From Sesamum alatum (lineage: Eukaryota > Streptophyta > Magnoliopsida > Lamiales > Pedaliaceae): a DNA stretch of 64,000 nt. The notes under the pieces were generated by a model. It saw only the letters and a program-made list of their open reading frames with translations, was not told the origin of the DNA and searched no databases. Of the stretch, positions 35,370-44,746 are shown piece after piece (position 1 is the stretch's first letter; the number at the start of each line of letters is the position of its first letter). The stretch spans positions 5,208,001 to 5,272,000 of the forward strand of contig JACGWO010000010.1 in NCBI GenBank assembly GCA_034509735.1, in the 5' to 3' direction. The translations under genes and the position numbers were made by a program.

Positions 35370-35720
35370 TTTATTATTCCCTACACTATAAATTACCGTA
35401 ACATAAAAATTATAATTAATCAATATTATCTACCACGATCAGACAAAACCAATGCGGAAGTTAACTTCTGACCACAACTAATCAACATTCACTATGATTT
35501 TATATATAGCCAAAATATTTACCATGATTTTCAATGTAGTATGTATTTTGGCCTCGCTTGTAGAAACAACGGATAATAGCCTAATATGCAGCCGTGATTA
35601 ATTAAAATCCATAATGATTTTTTCTTTTAACAATCACAATTAACTATGATTAAAAACCATATTTTTTCTAATGTTTAATAGTACATAATTTATTATATTT
35701 AAAAAATATTTATACACATT
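35370..35720. repeat. CACTACAAAAA-ended dispersed repeat upstream of the P450 gene
   Basis: It begins CACTACAAAAATTTATTA, followed by TTCCCTACACTATAAATT. It shares the CATGATTTT / GCCAAAACATTT module with the copies listed for 4985-5260. It may be the end of a non-autonomous CACTA element. It lies within 0.2-0.5 kb of the P450 start and could carry regulatory sequence. Confidence 0.45.
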
Positions 35721-35839
35721 ATATATATGTTAAATAAAATAAAAAATGTAATACTAATTTAAATAAAGAAAATCCAATATTGTAGTATCTATTTATTTAT
35801 GAGAAGCCGAAGTGAGAAGCCGTGGACCGAAGCAAATTC

Positions 35840-35847
35840 TATAAATA
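35840..35847 (+). promoter_or_regulatory. TATA box of the first P450 gene
   Basis: TATAAATA lies 39 bp upstream of the AUG at 35887, which implies a very short 5' UTR. Confidence 0.5.
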
Positions 35848-35886
35848 CTGAACTTGACCAAACACTGAGAAAACAATTAAGAGAAA

Positions 35887-37419
35887 ATGGCATATCTTGA
35901 AATCTTCCTACCAATCATACTTCTAATCCTCTTTCTTGTGCTTTTAGCTCCCAAAAACAGGCAGCTCTGCCTCCCATGGAACTGGCCGTTCGTGAGAATG
36001 ATGCCAACGATGTACCTCAAAAGCCACGAAATCTACGACAAAATCACACAGCTTCTTGCAGAGAACAACTCCACGGTTTTGTTCAAGACATCCTGGTTCA
36101 CCAAGACAGACATTTTGGTCACAAGTGATCCAGCTAATGTGCACCACATCATGACCACAAACTTCTCAATCTACCAGAGGGGATCGGAGTTCAGAAACGT
36201 GTTCGATTTTCTCGGCCAGGCGGTTTTCAGCAAGGATCTGGAGGAGTGGAGAGAAGAAAAGAAGTTCACTCATGCATTCTTCAGGGAAAATCAGTACCAC
36301 GAGTCTGTCCCGAAGATTGTCCATCAGGGCCTGGAGAAATCCCTGATCGCGGTTCTTGATCACGCGGCTCAGCAGAATCAAGAACTGGATTTGCAGAGCT
36401 TGTTCAGCAGGTTTATGCTTGATGCAACTTGCCTCCTGGCTACCGGATTCGACTCCGGCTCTCTCCGTGTCGGGTTTCCAGAATGCCCTCTCTTAGATGC
36501 CATGGACGACATAGCCGAGGCCGTGTTCTATCGCCACATCCTGCCGGAGAGACTGTGGAAGTTGCAGCGATGGCTACGGGTCGGACAGGAGAAGAAATTG
36601 GCTGAAGCTTCAAACACTTTTAACCGTATATTATCAGACATCATATCCAAGAAAAAGCACGAATTAGCGACGGATGATCAAGAAACTGGAGACGGTACCT
36701 TCGATGTGCTGAAATTTTATTTGAAAGAAGCTGCAAGTAATAGTGACAACAAAGGAGCCCAAAACCATGACGATAAGGCCTTCTTGGCTGCCAATCTGAT
36801 GACCCTTTTGTTCGCCGGAAGAGACACATCTGCCGCACTCTTGACCTGGTTTTTCTGCCTCATTTCAAGAAACCCTTTAGTCGAAAACAAGATTTTAGAA
36901 GAAATCAGGCTGAATTTCCCTGGAAAAGCATCCAGAAAGCACATATTCTCCAACGTGGAAGAGCTGAGCAAGCTGGTTTACCTCCACAGCGCTTTGTGCG
37001 AGAGCCTGAGGCTTTTCCCGCCAGGCCCGTTTCTTCTGAGGGTCCCAAACCAGCAAGATGTGCTTCCAAGCGGGCACAAAGTGGATCAAACCACAAAAGT
37101 CATGCTTTGCACGTACGCGATGGGCCGAATGCGGGAGATATGGGGGAAAGATTGCGCGGAATTCAGGCCGGAGCGATGGATAATGGAGAAAGGAGGGAGT
37201 AAACATGTGGCGTCGAATATATTTCTTGCATTCAGTTCGGGGCCGTGGAGCTGTCCAGGCAGAGAGTTGGCGTTCACAAGAATGAAAGCTGTTGCAGCCA
37301 CAGTTGTGCATAATTATCGTGTTGGTGTTGTGGAGGGGCAAACTGTTTGTCCGAGCATCTCTGCCATTCTCACCATGAAGCATGGCTTGAAGGCCACGGT
37401 TTCCAACAGATGGATGTAG
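35887..37419 (+). CDS. Cytochrome P450, CYP96A-like, 510 residues
   Basis: Complete intronless ORF of normal length. An N-terminal membrane anchor (3-20) precedes a Pro-rich hinge. The I-helix motif is AGRDTS (310-315), the K-helix ExxR is E372-S-L-R375, PERW is at 428-431, and the heme loop FSSGPWSCPG carries the Cys ligand at 456. Sequence style places it near CYP96A, whose known members are ER-bound fatty-acid or alkane hydroxylases (mid-chain alkane hydroxylation in cuticular wax); the substrate here is unknown. Odd points: the heme-loop Arg of the family pattern FxxGxRxCxG is Trp454, and the C-helix WxxxR pattern reads WREEK (121-125) with Lys at the end. The paralogue at 53.7-55.2 kb shares both changes. 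The frame is intact, so it is probably expressed. Confidence 0.93.
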   Translation: MAYLEIFLPIILLILFLVLLAPKNRQLCLPWNWPFVRMMPTMYLKSHEIYDKITQLLAENNSTVLFKTSWFTKTDILVTSDPANVHHIMTTNFSIYQRGSEFRNVFDFLGQAVFSKDLEEWREEKKFTHAFFRENQYHESVPKIVHQGLEKSLIAVLDHAAQQNQELDLQSLFSRFMLDATCLLATGFDSGSLRVGFPECPLLDAMDDIAEAVFYRHILPERLWKLQRWLRVGQEKKLAEASNTFNRILSDIISKKKHELATDDQETGDGTFDVLKFYLKEAASNSDNKGAQNHDDKAFLAANLMTLLFAGRDTSAALLTWFFCLISRNPLVENKILEEIRLNFPGKASRKHIFSNVEELSKLVYLHSALCESLRLFPPGPFLLRVPNQQDVLPSGHKVDQTTKVMLCTYAMGRMREIWGKDCAEFRPERWIMEKGGSKHVASNIFLAFSSGPWSCPGRELAFTRMKAVAATVVHNYRVGVVEGQTVCPSISAILTMKHGLKATVSNRWM

Positions 37420-38228
37420 AAGGGGAAATTCTAGTTCGGACTGAGTTCGACCAATCATGAATCAATTATATGACAAGTGCAGTACATTTGTGGTGTGATT
37501 GGTGTACATTTCAAGAAAAGTGACCAATCATATAACAAGTGTATCGCACATGCTCTGCAATTAATTTGGTTCGATTAAAGCTGGTCCGGACTAGAATTCT
37601 CCATATAGAAGCTACCTAGCTAGCTACTATATACATAGTATTTGTTTGTGTTCTTTCATTTCTTTTTTTGGTGAATGAAATTCAATTTACAAAGCATTAG
37701 CAAAAATATGAATTTTTACTTACTATGGTAAAAAAAGAAATAATTAATTATGATGTATACAAATTAATCATGGCTCCGCAACTATTATTTATAGTTATTT
37801 CTATAAATGAGGCGAAAACATTAGTCATAGCTAAAACCATGCAAATGTTTTGGCCATAACTAAAAACATGATTAATATTTGCATGGATTTTGTTTGAGCG
37901 TGATTAATATTATTGAGTTGCCACGATTTTATTATTCATTTTTAGTGTATCGAAAGATTAATTTTGTGCAGTGAGATTAGTATTGAATCCCTTTTGATAT
38001 GTATCTTAATAATTTTAATGTAATAAGTTTTTAAATCTTAATATTTATCATATTAGAAATAAACTGAAAAAGTTTAGATTAGTAACCGACAATATATAAT
38101 TAGGCAATGAGAATCCGAATACAGACAGACTCTCTGTGTGTTTGTGTAGAATCCGAATTCGGACAAGTAGTTGAGTTGTGTTAGGATTTGTTTGTTGTAT
38201 CTCATTAGTACTCCAACACTAGTGTGTG
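37420..38228. other. 3' flank of P450 and a dispersed repeat copy
   Basis: The first 150 bp (GTGACCAATCATATAACAAG region) is similar to the sequence downstream of the second P450, so the duplication included the 3' flank. At about 37690-37980 there is an inverted copy of the CATGATTTT-type repeat, ending GTGCAGTG. No gene. Confidence 0.55.
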
Positions 38229-38236
38229 TATAAATA
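38229..38236 (+). promoter_or_regulatory. TATA box of the SWEET gene
   Basis: TATAAATA is 90 bp before the AUG at 38326. A start expected about 30 bp downstream of it supports 38326, rather than the more upstream in-frame AUG at 38245, as the initiator. Confidence 0.45.
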
Positions 38237-38325
38237 GTACAGATATGAAACGCCAGTTTGTTGATCCTGATTACTCACGTTTATTCTCCCTCCCTCTGTT
38301 GTCTGTCATATTCGTCTCTACGAAG

Positions 38326-39063
38326 ATGCAGGGAGAAGAGCTTACTCGGTTTGTTATTGGCGTTATTGGGAATGTCATCTCAGGCCTGCTGTTTCTGTCG
38401 CCAATGCCTACTTTCTGGAGAATACACAAGAAGAGAAGCACTGAGGCGTTCCACCCATATCCATACCTGGCCTCTGTGATGAACTGTATTTTGTGGATCT
38501 TCTATGGTCTACCAATGGTTCATCCTAACAGCGTTCTTGTGGTTACCATCAATTCCGCTGGGCTCTTTCTGCAGTTGTGTTACCTCACCATTTTCTTCTG
38601 CTACACCAACAAAAAGAACAGGGGGATCATAGTCCTTTTACTTTTGGCTGAGGCTGCATTGTTCGCTGGTATTGTGGTTGTCACTCTCGTCTGCTTTCAC
38701 ACGCACGTCAAGAGGTCTATGTTTGTGGGGATTGTCTGTATTGTGTTCGGGATCATTATGTACGGCTCCCCGCTCTCCATCGTTGCCAAAGTCGTAAGGA
38801 CCAAGAGTGCTGAATTCTTGCCGTTTTGGCTCTGCCTGGCTGGTTTTGCCAATGGCCTTGTCTGGTTCGCTTATGCCAACCTCTACACCTTTGACCTCTA
38901 CATTGCTATTGGAAATGGAGTTGGAGGATTATTGGGTCTGCTCCAGCTCCTTGTATACGGCTTTTACACCTTCAGGACGTGGAGAATAGGTCCGGTGCAT
39001 AATCATGTCAAGCCTGGTGATGTGCAGCTCCAGAACGTTGCTGCAAATAGGCCCTCAGTCTGA
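38326..39063 (+). CDS. SWEET sugar transporter, clade II-like, intronless, 245 residues
   Basis: Seven hydrophobic segments in two MtN3/saliva triple-helix repeats (about 8-95 and 130-215). The proline tetrad positions are present (P26, P46, P149, P166), as are pocket residues W57, N76, W180 and N197. HPNSVLVVTINSAGLF and LSPMPTFWRIHKKRSTE resemble SWEET4-8 (clade II), which mainly move hexoses across the plasma membrane by facilitated diffusion. Two oddities: the usual five introns are absent, suggesting a retrocopy, and the TM7 'PN' pair reads G196-N197. The C-terminal tail is short. An A-rich stretch (AAAACAAAAAAGACAA, about 39245) downstream of the stop could be a decayed poly(A) tail. 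The frame could start 27 codons earlier, but the family N-terminus matches MQGEELTRF. Confidence 0.9.
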   Translation: MQGEELTRFVIGVIGNVISGLLFLSPMPTFWRIHKKRSTEAFHPYPYLASVMNCILWIFYGLPMVHPNSVLVVTINSAGLFLQLCYLTIFFCYTNKKNRGIIVLLLLAEAALFAGIVVVTLVCFHTHVKRSMFVGIVCIVFGIIMYGSPLSIVAKVVRTKSAEFLPFWLCLAGFANGLVWFAYANLYTFDLYIAIGNGVGGLLGLLQLLVYGFYTFRTWRIGPVHNHVKPGDVQLQNVAANRPSV

Positions 39064-39267
39064 TATTCCGTTTTCAGGAAATTAGCTTTAGAGTTTTATT
39101 TTGGAGAGACCATTTATAATTTTGCGACTAGGAGGATATCTTTTAGGATTTTTTTTCTTATTTGGTTTTTAAGATTACTAGGACGTATTTTGGATTTTTA
39201 GAATGTTTTATAATTTTATTTTCAGCCTACCTTTTCTTCTTTAGAAAACAAAAAAGACAATAATTAA

Positions 39268-39425
39268 GCCTAGTTCAATTAGTGAAATTGAGTCCATGTG
39301 ATTTTATGGTTGTGGGTTCAAACCCTAATAACGTGTGGGATATTATTCTACTTTAATAGTAGTTGTTGATTAGATATAGTTATCTGATATTGATAATCTA
39401 TGTATATATTATAAATGTGTGAATG
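39268..39425 (+). mobile_element. SINE-like tRNA-derived sequence
   Basis: CCTAGTTCAATTAGTG looks like a box A region, and GGTTCAAACCC (39315-39325) is a good box B at the usual spacing. The 3' end and target duplication are not clear, so the boundaries are approximate. Confidence 0.5.
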
Positions 39426-39429
39426 TTTT

Positions 39430-40430
39430 GCCATGTTTTTGTTTCTTCCTTTTCTTGTTATTCCAATTATAATCTTTTCCTATAATAATAGATTATAACG
39501 TTATATGTACAAATAAGTAATTTTGAAAGAAATCCTAATCATACTAGAAATCTACAAATAAAAAGATAGTCCCATATACATCATAACTAAAATCCTAATT
39601 ATACTTGAAGTCTAATTAATTATATGTACATATACCCATATACGTACATGCTATGCTACTGTTAAAACTCAATTATCAATTATTGTCAAAGCAAAAAATT
39701 CAAAAGAACAACAACTATTCTGGATTCTCAATTTTGATATAGCAAAAATTTGGGTTTTAGTTCTACTTCGCCATTGCCGCTAACTCTTCTTCAAGTTTGT
39801 GAATTTCTTTTCTTTTGTTTTTTATTTTTCCCGGATGCCACTTGCTCCTTACTCATATAAAATCATCAATATATTCAATAGTTTGGGCTAATACAAGTTT
39901 TATTATCTAATTTACAATAATTATATAATGAAACTTTTTATAGATATCAATAAAAATGTAATATAAATGTAAGTACCGAGATGTATAGTTTCTTGATTTA
40001 TTTGAGTTGTAAATCAATAAATATAAATGTAAAACATGCTATAGAACATATTTGATTCCTATAAGTTTCCATTATATTTTATTTTGAAATTTATATAATC
40101 TATAGCACCCCAATTTGGACAAAAATATTCCTGCTTATCTATTCTTGTTTTATCAATGTTGCCTTCAATTTTCAAATTATATAAAATTATTTTATTCCTA
40201 CCATTTATTAGAATTTCTTCTTGTGCAATATAGAATAAATTTGTTAAGATGGTGATGCATCAAGCAATTGCTGCTTTGAATTCTAATTCAGGTAAGGGCA
40301 ATATACTATTGATTGTTTGGATTTAATTCTGTAAAATTTGTGTAATATTGATGACTAATTTTAGCTATTTAAATTTATATATGATACTTTATCCAAAATT
40401 TGATTTTTTTTTATATTTAAAATATGCAGA
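39430..40430. other. AT-rich intergenic DNA, nothing recognised
   Basis: No supported frame, RNA gene or repeat partner in this window. Confidence 0.5.
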
Positions 40431-40439
40431 TATATCAAA

Positions 40440-41034
40440 ACAGAGAAAATTGGATACCATGAAATGAAAATATGCTAACATATCTACAACAGAGAGGCAA
40501 GAATAAATTGAAAAAGTCAAGGAGCGTAGGAAAACTAAGAATAACATGAAGCCAATAGCTTAAAGAAACACCAGTCGAGACCAAAACTTGAATGAAGAAG
40601 AAAAACGTAAGTATATTCGATGTGTTAGTGAAGCTCGTAAGCAAAGGGAGATTGCTTCATCCTCCTCAAGTGACGTCTTAAATACAAGGGAGTCAATTTC
40701 TTCAGATTATAACAAGCAAAATTTGGTTACTTGGAACCTCAGAGCTCAGATGTGTCCACAGGAATCAAACCTTGAGCACATTAATCTTTTCTTGAAGAAC
40801 AAAAGATCAATTGAAAGTATAATTTTAATTAAATATTTTGTTGGACTAATTAAGTTCTAATTCATATATTCCTAATTTATTTGCAGGTATAACATCATAT
40901 GATACGATATGCTCAAAGATGCATGAATTGAAAAAAGTATCCAAATGCAGTCATTGTGGTGCGGTAAAATTTGAATACGAATCACCAACCTTTTGTTGTG
41001 ATAATGGAAGAATTAAACTTGCACCATCCAACAA
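40440..41034 (+). pseudogene. Helitron-like helicase ORF fragment
   Basis: Plus-strand fragment in two pieces. The piece at 40588-40857 reads NEEEKRKYIRCVSEARKQRE and continues. The second piece, after an intron-like gap ending TTGCAG (40887), reads GITSYDTICSKMHELKKVSK, then a C-x2-C...CC zinc-like cluster (CSHCGAVKFEYESPTFCC) and DNGRIKLA. This cluster resembles the N-terminal part of plant Helitron Rep/helicase proteins. Upstream sequence has stops. Helicase and Rep catalytic motifs are absent, so it is a short non-functional fragment joined directly to an LTR-element fragment at about 41035. Confidence 0.6.
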
Positions 41035-41208
41035 AACGCTATCATGAAGAGGATCCGACGGGGGATCAACAGGGGTAGAAGGTCCAGCCTCATCTTGCGC
41101 AGGGGCCAAATGAGTGCTAGCCAGCACCTGCAGCGCCTGAGGGTCGGCAACAACATCGGCTGCCCTCTTCTTGTCAAGTCCACTATTGGGAGTGCCCATA
41201 ATCCTCAC
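41035..41208 (-). pseudogene. gag 5' fragment of a second Tat-like retrotransposon
   Basis: The minus-strand frame reads MRIMGTPNSGLDKKRAADVV and ends in a Pro-rich stretch. It aligns with the first codons of the outer element's gag (MDTPNNGSSKQKA...). It is cut off after about 55 codons at the junction with the Helitron-like piece. Confidence 0.65.
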
Positions 41209-41240
41209 GTCTTAGTTAATTTCCCACAGACGGTGCCATT

Positions 41241-42023
41241 TGATGTGAGCAAAATTTGCTCAGTCAGGAAGATAACAATTGAGCGGGAAAATTCCAATAC
41301 AAAAGCTGAATTATGTAGAAAATAGGACCTGCAGAAAAGGCATTAGCACTCCGACGCTAAGTCAATAATTTGTTGAAGAACAAAATAAATTGGAAGCACG
41401 ATGAGAATAAAGAATAATATTGCATTAGGTGTAACATGAAACGAGTGTGCAGTGTGCAGGCCTTAGAATACGTTACCCACTTCAAGGGTAAAGACCCTGT
41501 GTTTAAGGTGAAAGAGTCCTCTTGGGCTGAAGAGTCCACTATGGCAAGGACCCTGGAAGATGGACTAGCGAGGACTCCTCAACTTCAGGGAAACAGGCAG
41601 GTAGCTCCCCCACAAATGTGGATGGTGCTTGCAGATAAGGACGCTCAACTCTGCAATATTGTGCCTTTCTCGGAAATTGGGTATCAGTTCATGTTGGCTG
41701 GTGACTTGGACATCTGCAGCCCTGCTGGCAGACCTCGTGGCCTTCGGGCCTGGATGCTCTTCACCTTGAGTTGGGTTGGCCTAGACGAGGCTAGCCACGC
41801 TCATGGGCCTCACTCATCTTCTGGGCCGAATGAAGGTGTGGGCCCTCATTCTTGGGCTTATAGCCCTTTCATTGGTCTGGGCTTGTTCCTTACACATTAG
41901 GCCATTCGGATCCTGGGCGGCAGGGTTGTGGGTTTGACAACCCTAGGTTGTCCACTTCCCTCCAGGGCCGACCTTATTAGACCTCTGTTGGGCCTGCTCG
42001 ACTTTATCCCTGTTAGTAACTAT
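41241..42023 (-). repeat. LTR fragment of a second Tat-like retrotransposon
   Basis: Starts TGATGTGAGC on the plus strand, like the LTRs at 13277 and 28128, directly after a PBS-like TGGCACCGTCTGTGGGAA (minus strand, about 41220-41238). It probably ends ...ACTATCA at about 42023, just before a (CA)n run. The interior is GC-richer than its surroundings. A 154-codon frame at 41436-41900 is LTR sequence, not a gene. Confidence 0.6.
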
Positions 42024-42027
42024 CACA

Positions 42028-42044
<17 letters not shown>

Positions 42045-42058
<14 letters not shown>

Positions 42059-44329
42059 GATTATTCTCCACACTATAAATGACGGATTAAAAATCAAGAA
42101 AAATCAATACCATCTATCATGCATGTCATACGAAACCAATGCGAGAACCTACGTTTTGATCCCGATTAATCAACATTTCATTTAGCCATGATCAAAGTAT
42201 TTGTCAAGATTTTTACCTGTGATTAATGTGTTTGGCCTCACCCGCATAAAAAATGGTTGATAATTGTTGCACAGTCGTAATTAATTTGTATTCACCATGA
42301 TTTTTTTTTCTTTTAATTTTATTAATAATTAACTATGACAAAAAATCATTTTACAAATAGAGTTTGTATTCAATTTTTATGTTAATGTAAATAAATTCTG
42401 TTGATGAAATTAACTATAGCAACTATTTAATATTATATGATAACAAATACTAATAAGCGTATTAATTAGATGCAAATTTTCGAATCTAAGAAAACTTAGT
42501 TATAATTATTGCGATGCTGCCTAAGGGGAAGGTGCTGTAGTTATTCATTTAATTTATTCCTTCGAGACTATGAGTAGGCCACAATAATCACATATGGTTC
42601 CAATCAAACCAAGTAAACCCTGTATGCTTAGGATAGTATGAATCAACCTACGCATTTTGTTTGTATTTTATTATTATCCTTTATATTATTAACATTTTCT
42701 CCTTAAGCAAAATTATCTATTTATATAATTTTAAATTCTAATAGTTTGTTAGCTTTTTTGTCATTATTATAGTATGAAGAGCTTATTATGCCAGACACTC
42801 TGATATCTTATAAGGTTTGACATATTATTTAAGGTGAATTACAATGATCACCTCGAAGGTTTGACATAATTATGGATACTCCTTATTTAAAAATTACAAA
42901 TACTCCCCTGAGGTTTGTAACTGTCTAATAAATAACCCAAACTTCATCTATTTTTATGAGTGAACTGACCAAAATGCCCTTATGCAAACTAAATTATTTT
43001 TTATTAATTTTTTAAAATTTTCTAAACTTTTTGGACTAAAATGCGTAGAGAGAATTTTCTTACGTTTTTTTACACAGAACAACAATAATGTAATTTTGCC
43101 TTGACTAATTTTCTACATTTTAAGAAAAAATCAAGGGCAAAATGGACAATTTCAACCCCCTGGTTAAAAATTACCAATCTCAGGGGGTATTTATAATTTT
43201 TGAAAAAGCGAGGAAGTATCCATAATTATGCCAAACCTCAGGAGAGGTCATTATAATTCACCTATTATTTATCCAAACACTTTAATTAAGAGCCTATTTT
43301 AAAAATAAAATATGATAATTCTAAAGTTTTAAAACATCGTAAAATCTTATAAACTCCTACATCGTATAACATGTTTCATCTATACTAATATTGAAAAGAA
43401 AAATCCCAATTTTACTTACAAAGATCGATTACTTACATCACGACATCAATTTTTTATTTTGCAAATAATACCCCCAAGTTATTTTTTTTATTCTTTTTTT
43501 TTAAATGTGATGTTTTTTTTTTTTTCCGAAAGTTTCCAAAGATTTTCTTTATTCCGCTGTTCATGAATGGAAGTAGACCCCGTTAGAGTAGCTATTGAGG
43601 TGGGGGAAATGCCGTAGCTGCTACTATGTATCTTATAGTCTGTATTTTTTTACCAACGATACTGTATACTGTTATATATTTTAACTTATTTATAATATAT
43701 TTTAAAATATAAAATATTATTTATTATATGCATCCAGAACGCCAATAACTAAATTAATAAGGTTAACCGAACGCCTTGCGGACCTACGGCTGGGCTTTCA
43801 ACATCTAACAAATTTCAAAGTATTAATAAATGTTGAACTTAATATGACATGCAATAGGATACTTGCAAATCTATAGACAAGAAGCAACTAAGAACACTTA
43901 GCCATGTGATTTTTATATTTTAACTAAGAAAGTTTGCACTAAAAAGGTCTCTGGCTATTTGAATCATCTTATAAGAGTTTATAAGATACTCTAAGAAAAG
44001 ATGCTCCAATAGCTATAAAAAATTTAATGTTAAAATCAACGTCGAATTAATTATAAAATAAAATTTTTATAAATTCATTGGCTTAAATGTATTTTTGGTC
44101 CGTAACTTAGGTCATTTGATATTTTCATCCTTTAACTTTATAGGGTAGCAATTTGGTCCTATATTTTATTAATTTTCGTTATTTTACTCCTTTTTTTTGC
44201 CAGAGTTAACCCACCCCTCTTGCCAGGAAGATGCATGTGCCCCTCACGTGACATTTTGGGCTTTTGTTCCTATTAGCTCATTTCTGTCCGTATTTTTGTC
44301 CTTTAACTTTTTAAAGTAGCATTTTGGTC
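42045..44329. repeat. Duplicated block, copy A
   Basis: Homologous in the same orientation to about 59485-63340 (copy B). Matching landmarks are TTATTCTCCACACTATAAATG, CTAAGGGGAAGGTG, TATGAGTAGGCCACAATAAT, TTCATGAATGGAAGTAGACC and AAGAAGCAACTAAGAACACT. This copy lacks three insertions present in copy B. It holds the MITE 42832-43262 and, at 44080-44329, a truncated GGCTTAAATG-family element. Confidence 0.8.
42832..43262. mobile_element. MITE-like element with perfect 9-bp target duplication
   Basis: TIRs are AGGTGAATTACAATGA... and ...TTATAATTCACC. TATTATTTA lies at 42823-42831 and 43263-43271. It has the same CCTGAGGTTTG arms as 34585-34981. Non-coding. Confidence 0.8.
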
Positions 44330-44740
44330 GGGAGAATTACACTTTTGGTCCCTCCATAATACCCTTAAAACAATTTTGGTCCCCCTTCATTCGTGAGTTA
44401 CACTTTTGGTCCCAATTAGATACATTTTTGAATATTTTTGTTCCTGCCGTCAATTGTCCGTTAAGAGTTAACGGAAAAGACGCACGTATAGCACATGTGA
44501 GCCTCTTTTCTTCCCCAAATTTATCCTAAGTCTGAACCCGTCTCCCACATTTTCCTCTACCAAAACTCTAATTACAAAATTTCCAATCCACACTACCTCA
44601 AAATTGACCGAGAAAACCTTGTAATTTCTGAAAACCAACCCGTTAGCGTGGATCATTAAGCTGATTCGACCCATAAACTAGTGTTTTGAGTGAGATTTGT
44701 TTCGGGCGCGAAGGAGAAATTGGAAGCGAGTGGAGAAGCA
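44330..44740 (+). other. Probable left terminal region of the Mutator-like element
   Basis: GGGAGAATTACACTTTTGGTCCC begins abruptly inside a truncated GGCTTAAATG-family element, with further 'TTTTGGTCCC' motifs behind it. This looks like the start of a terminal repeat and could be the left end of the element whose transposase follows. The right-end partner was not found. Confidence 0.45.
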
Positions 44741-44746
44741 AGGTCC

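Noticed and set aside
38224..38325. 34-codon N-terminal extension of the SWEET protein
   Set aside because: It would begin at a GTG codon just upstream of the TATA box. The family N-terminus and TATA spacing favour AUG 38326.
41436..41900. 154-codon plus-strand ORF
   Set aside because: It lies wholly inside an LTR fragment and runs opposite to that element. GC-rich LTR sequence leaves chance open frames.
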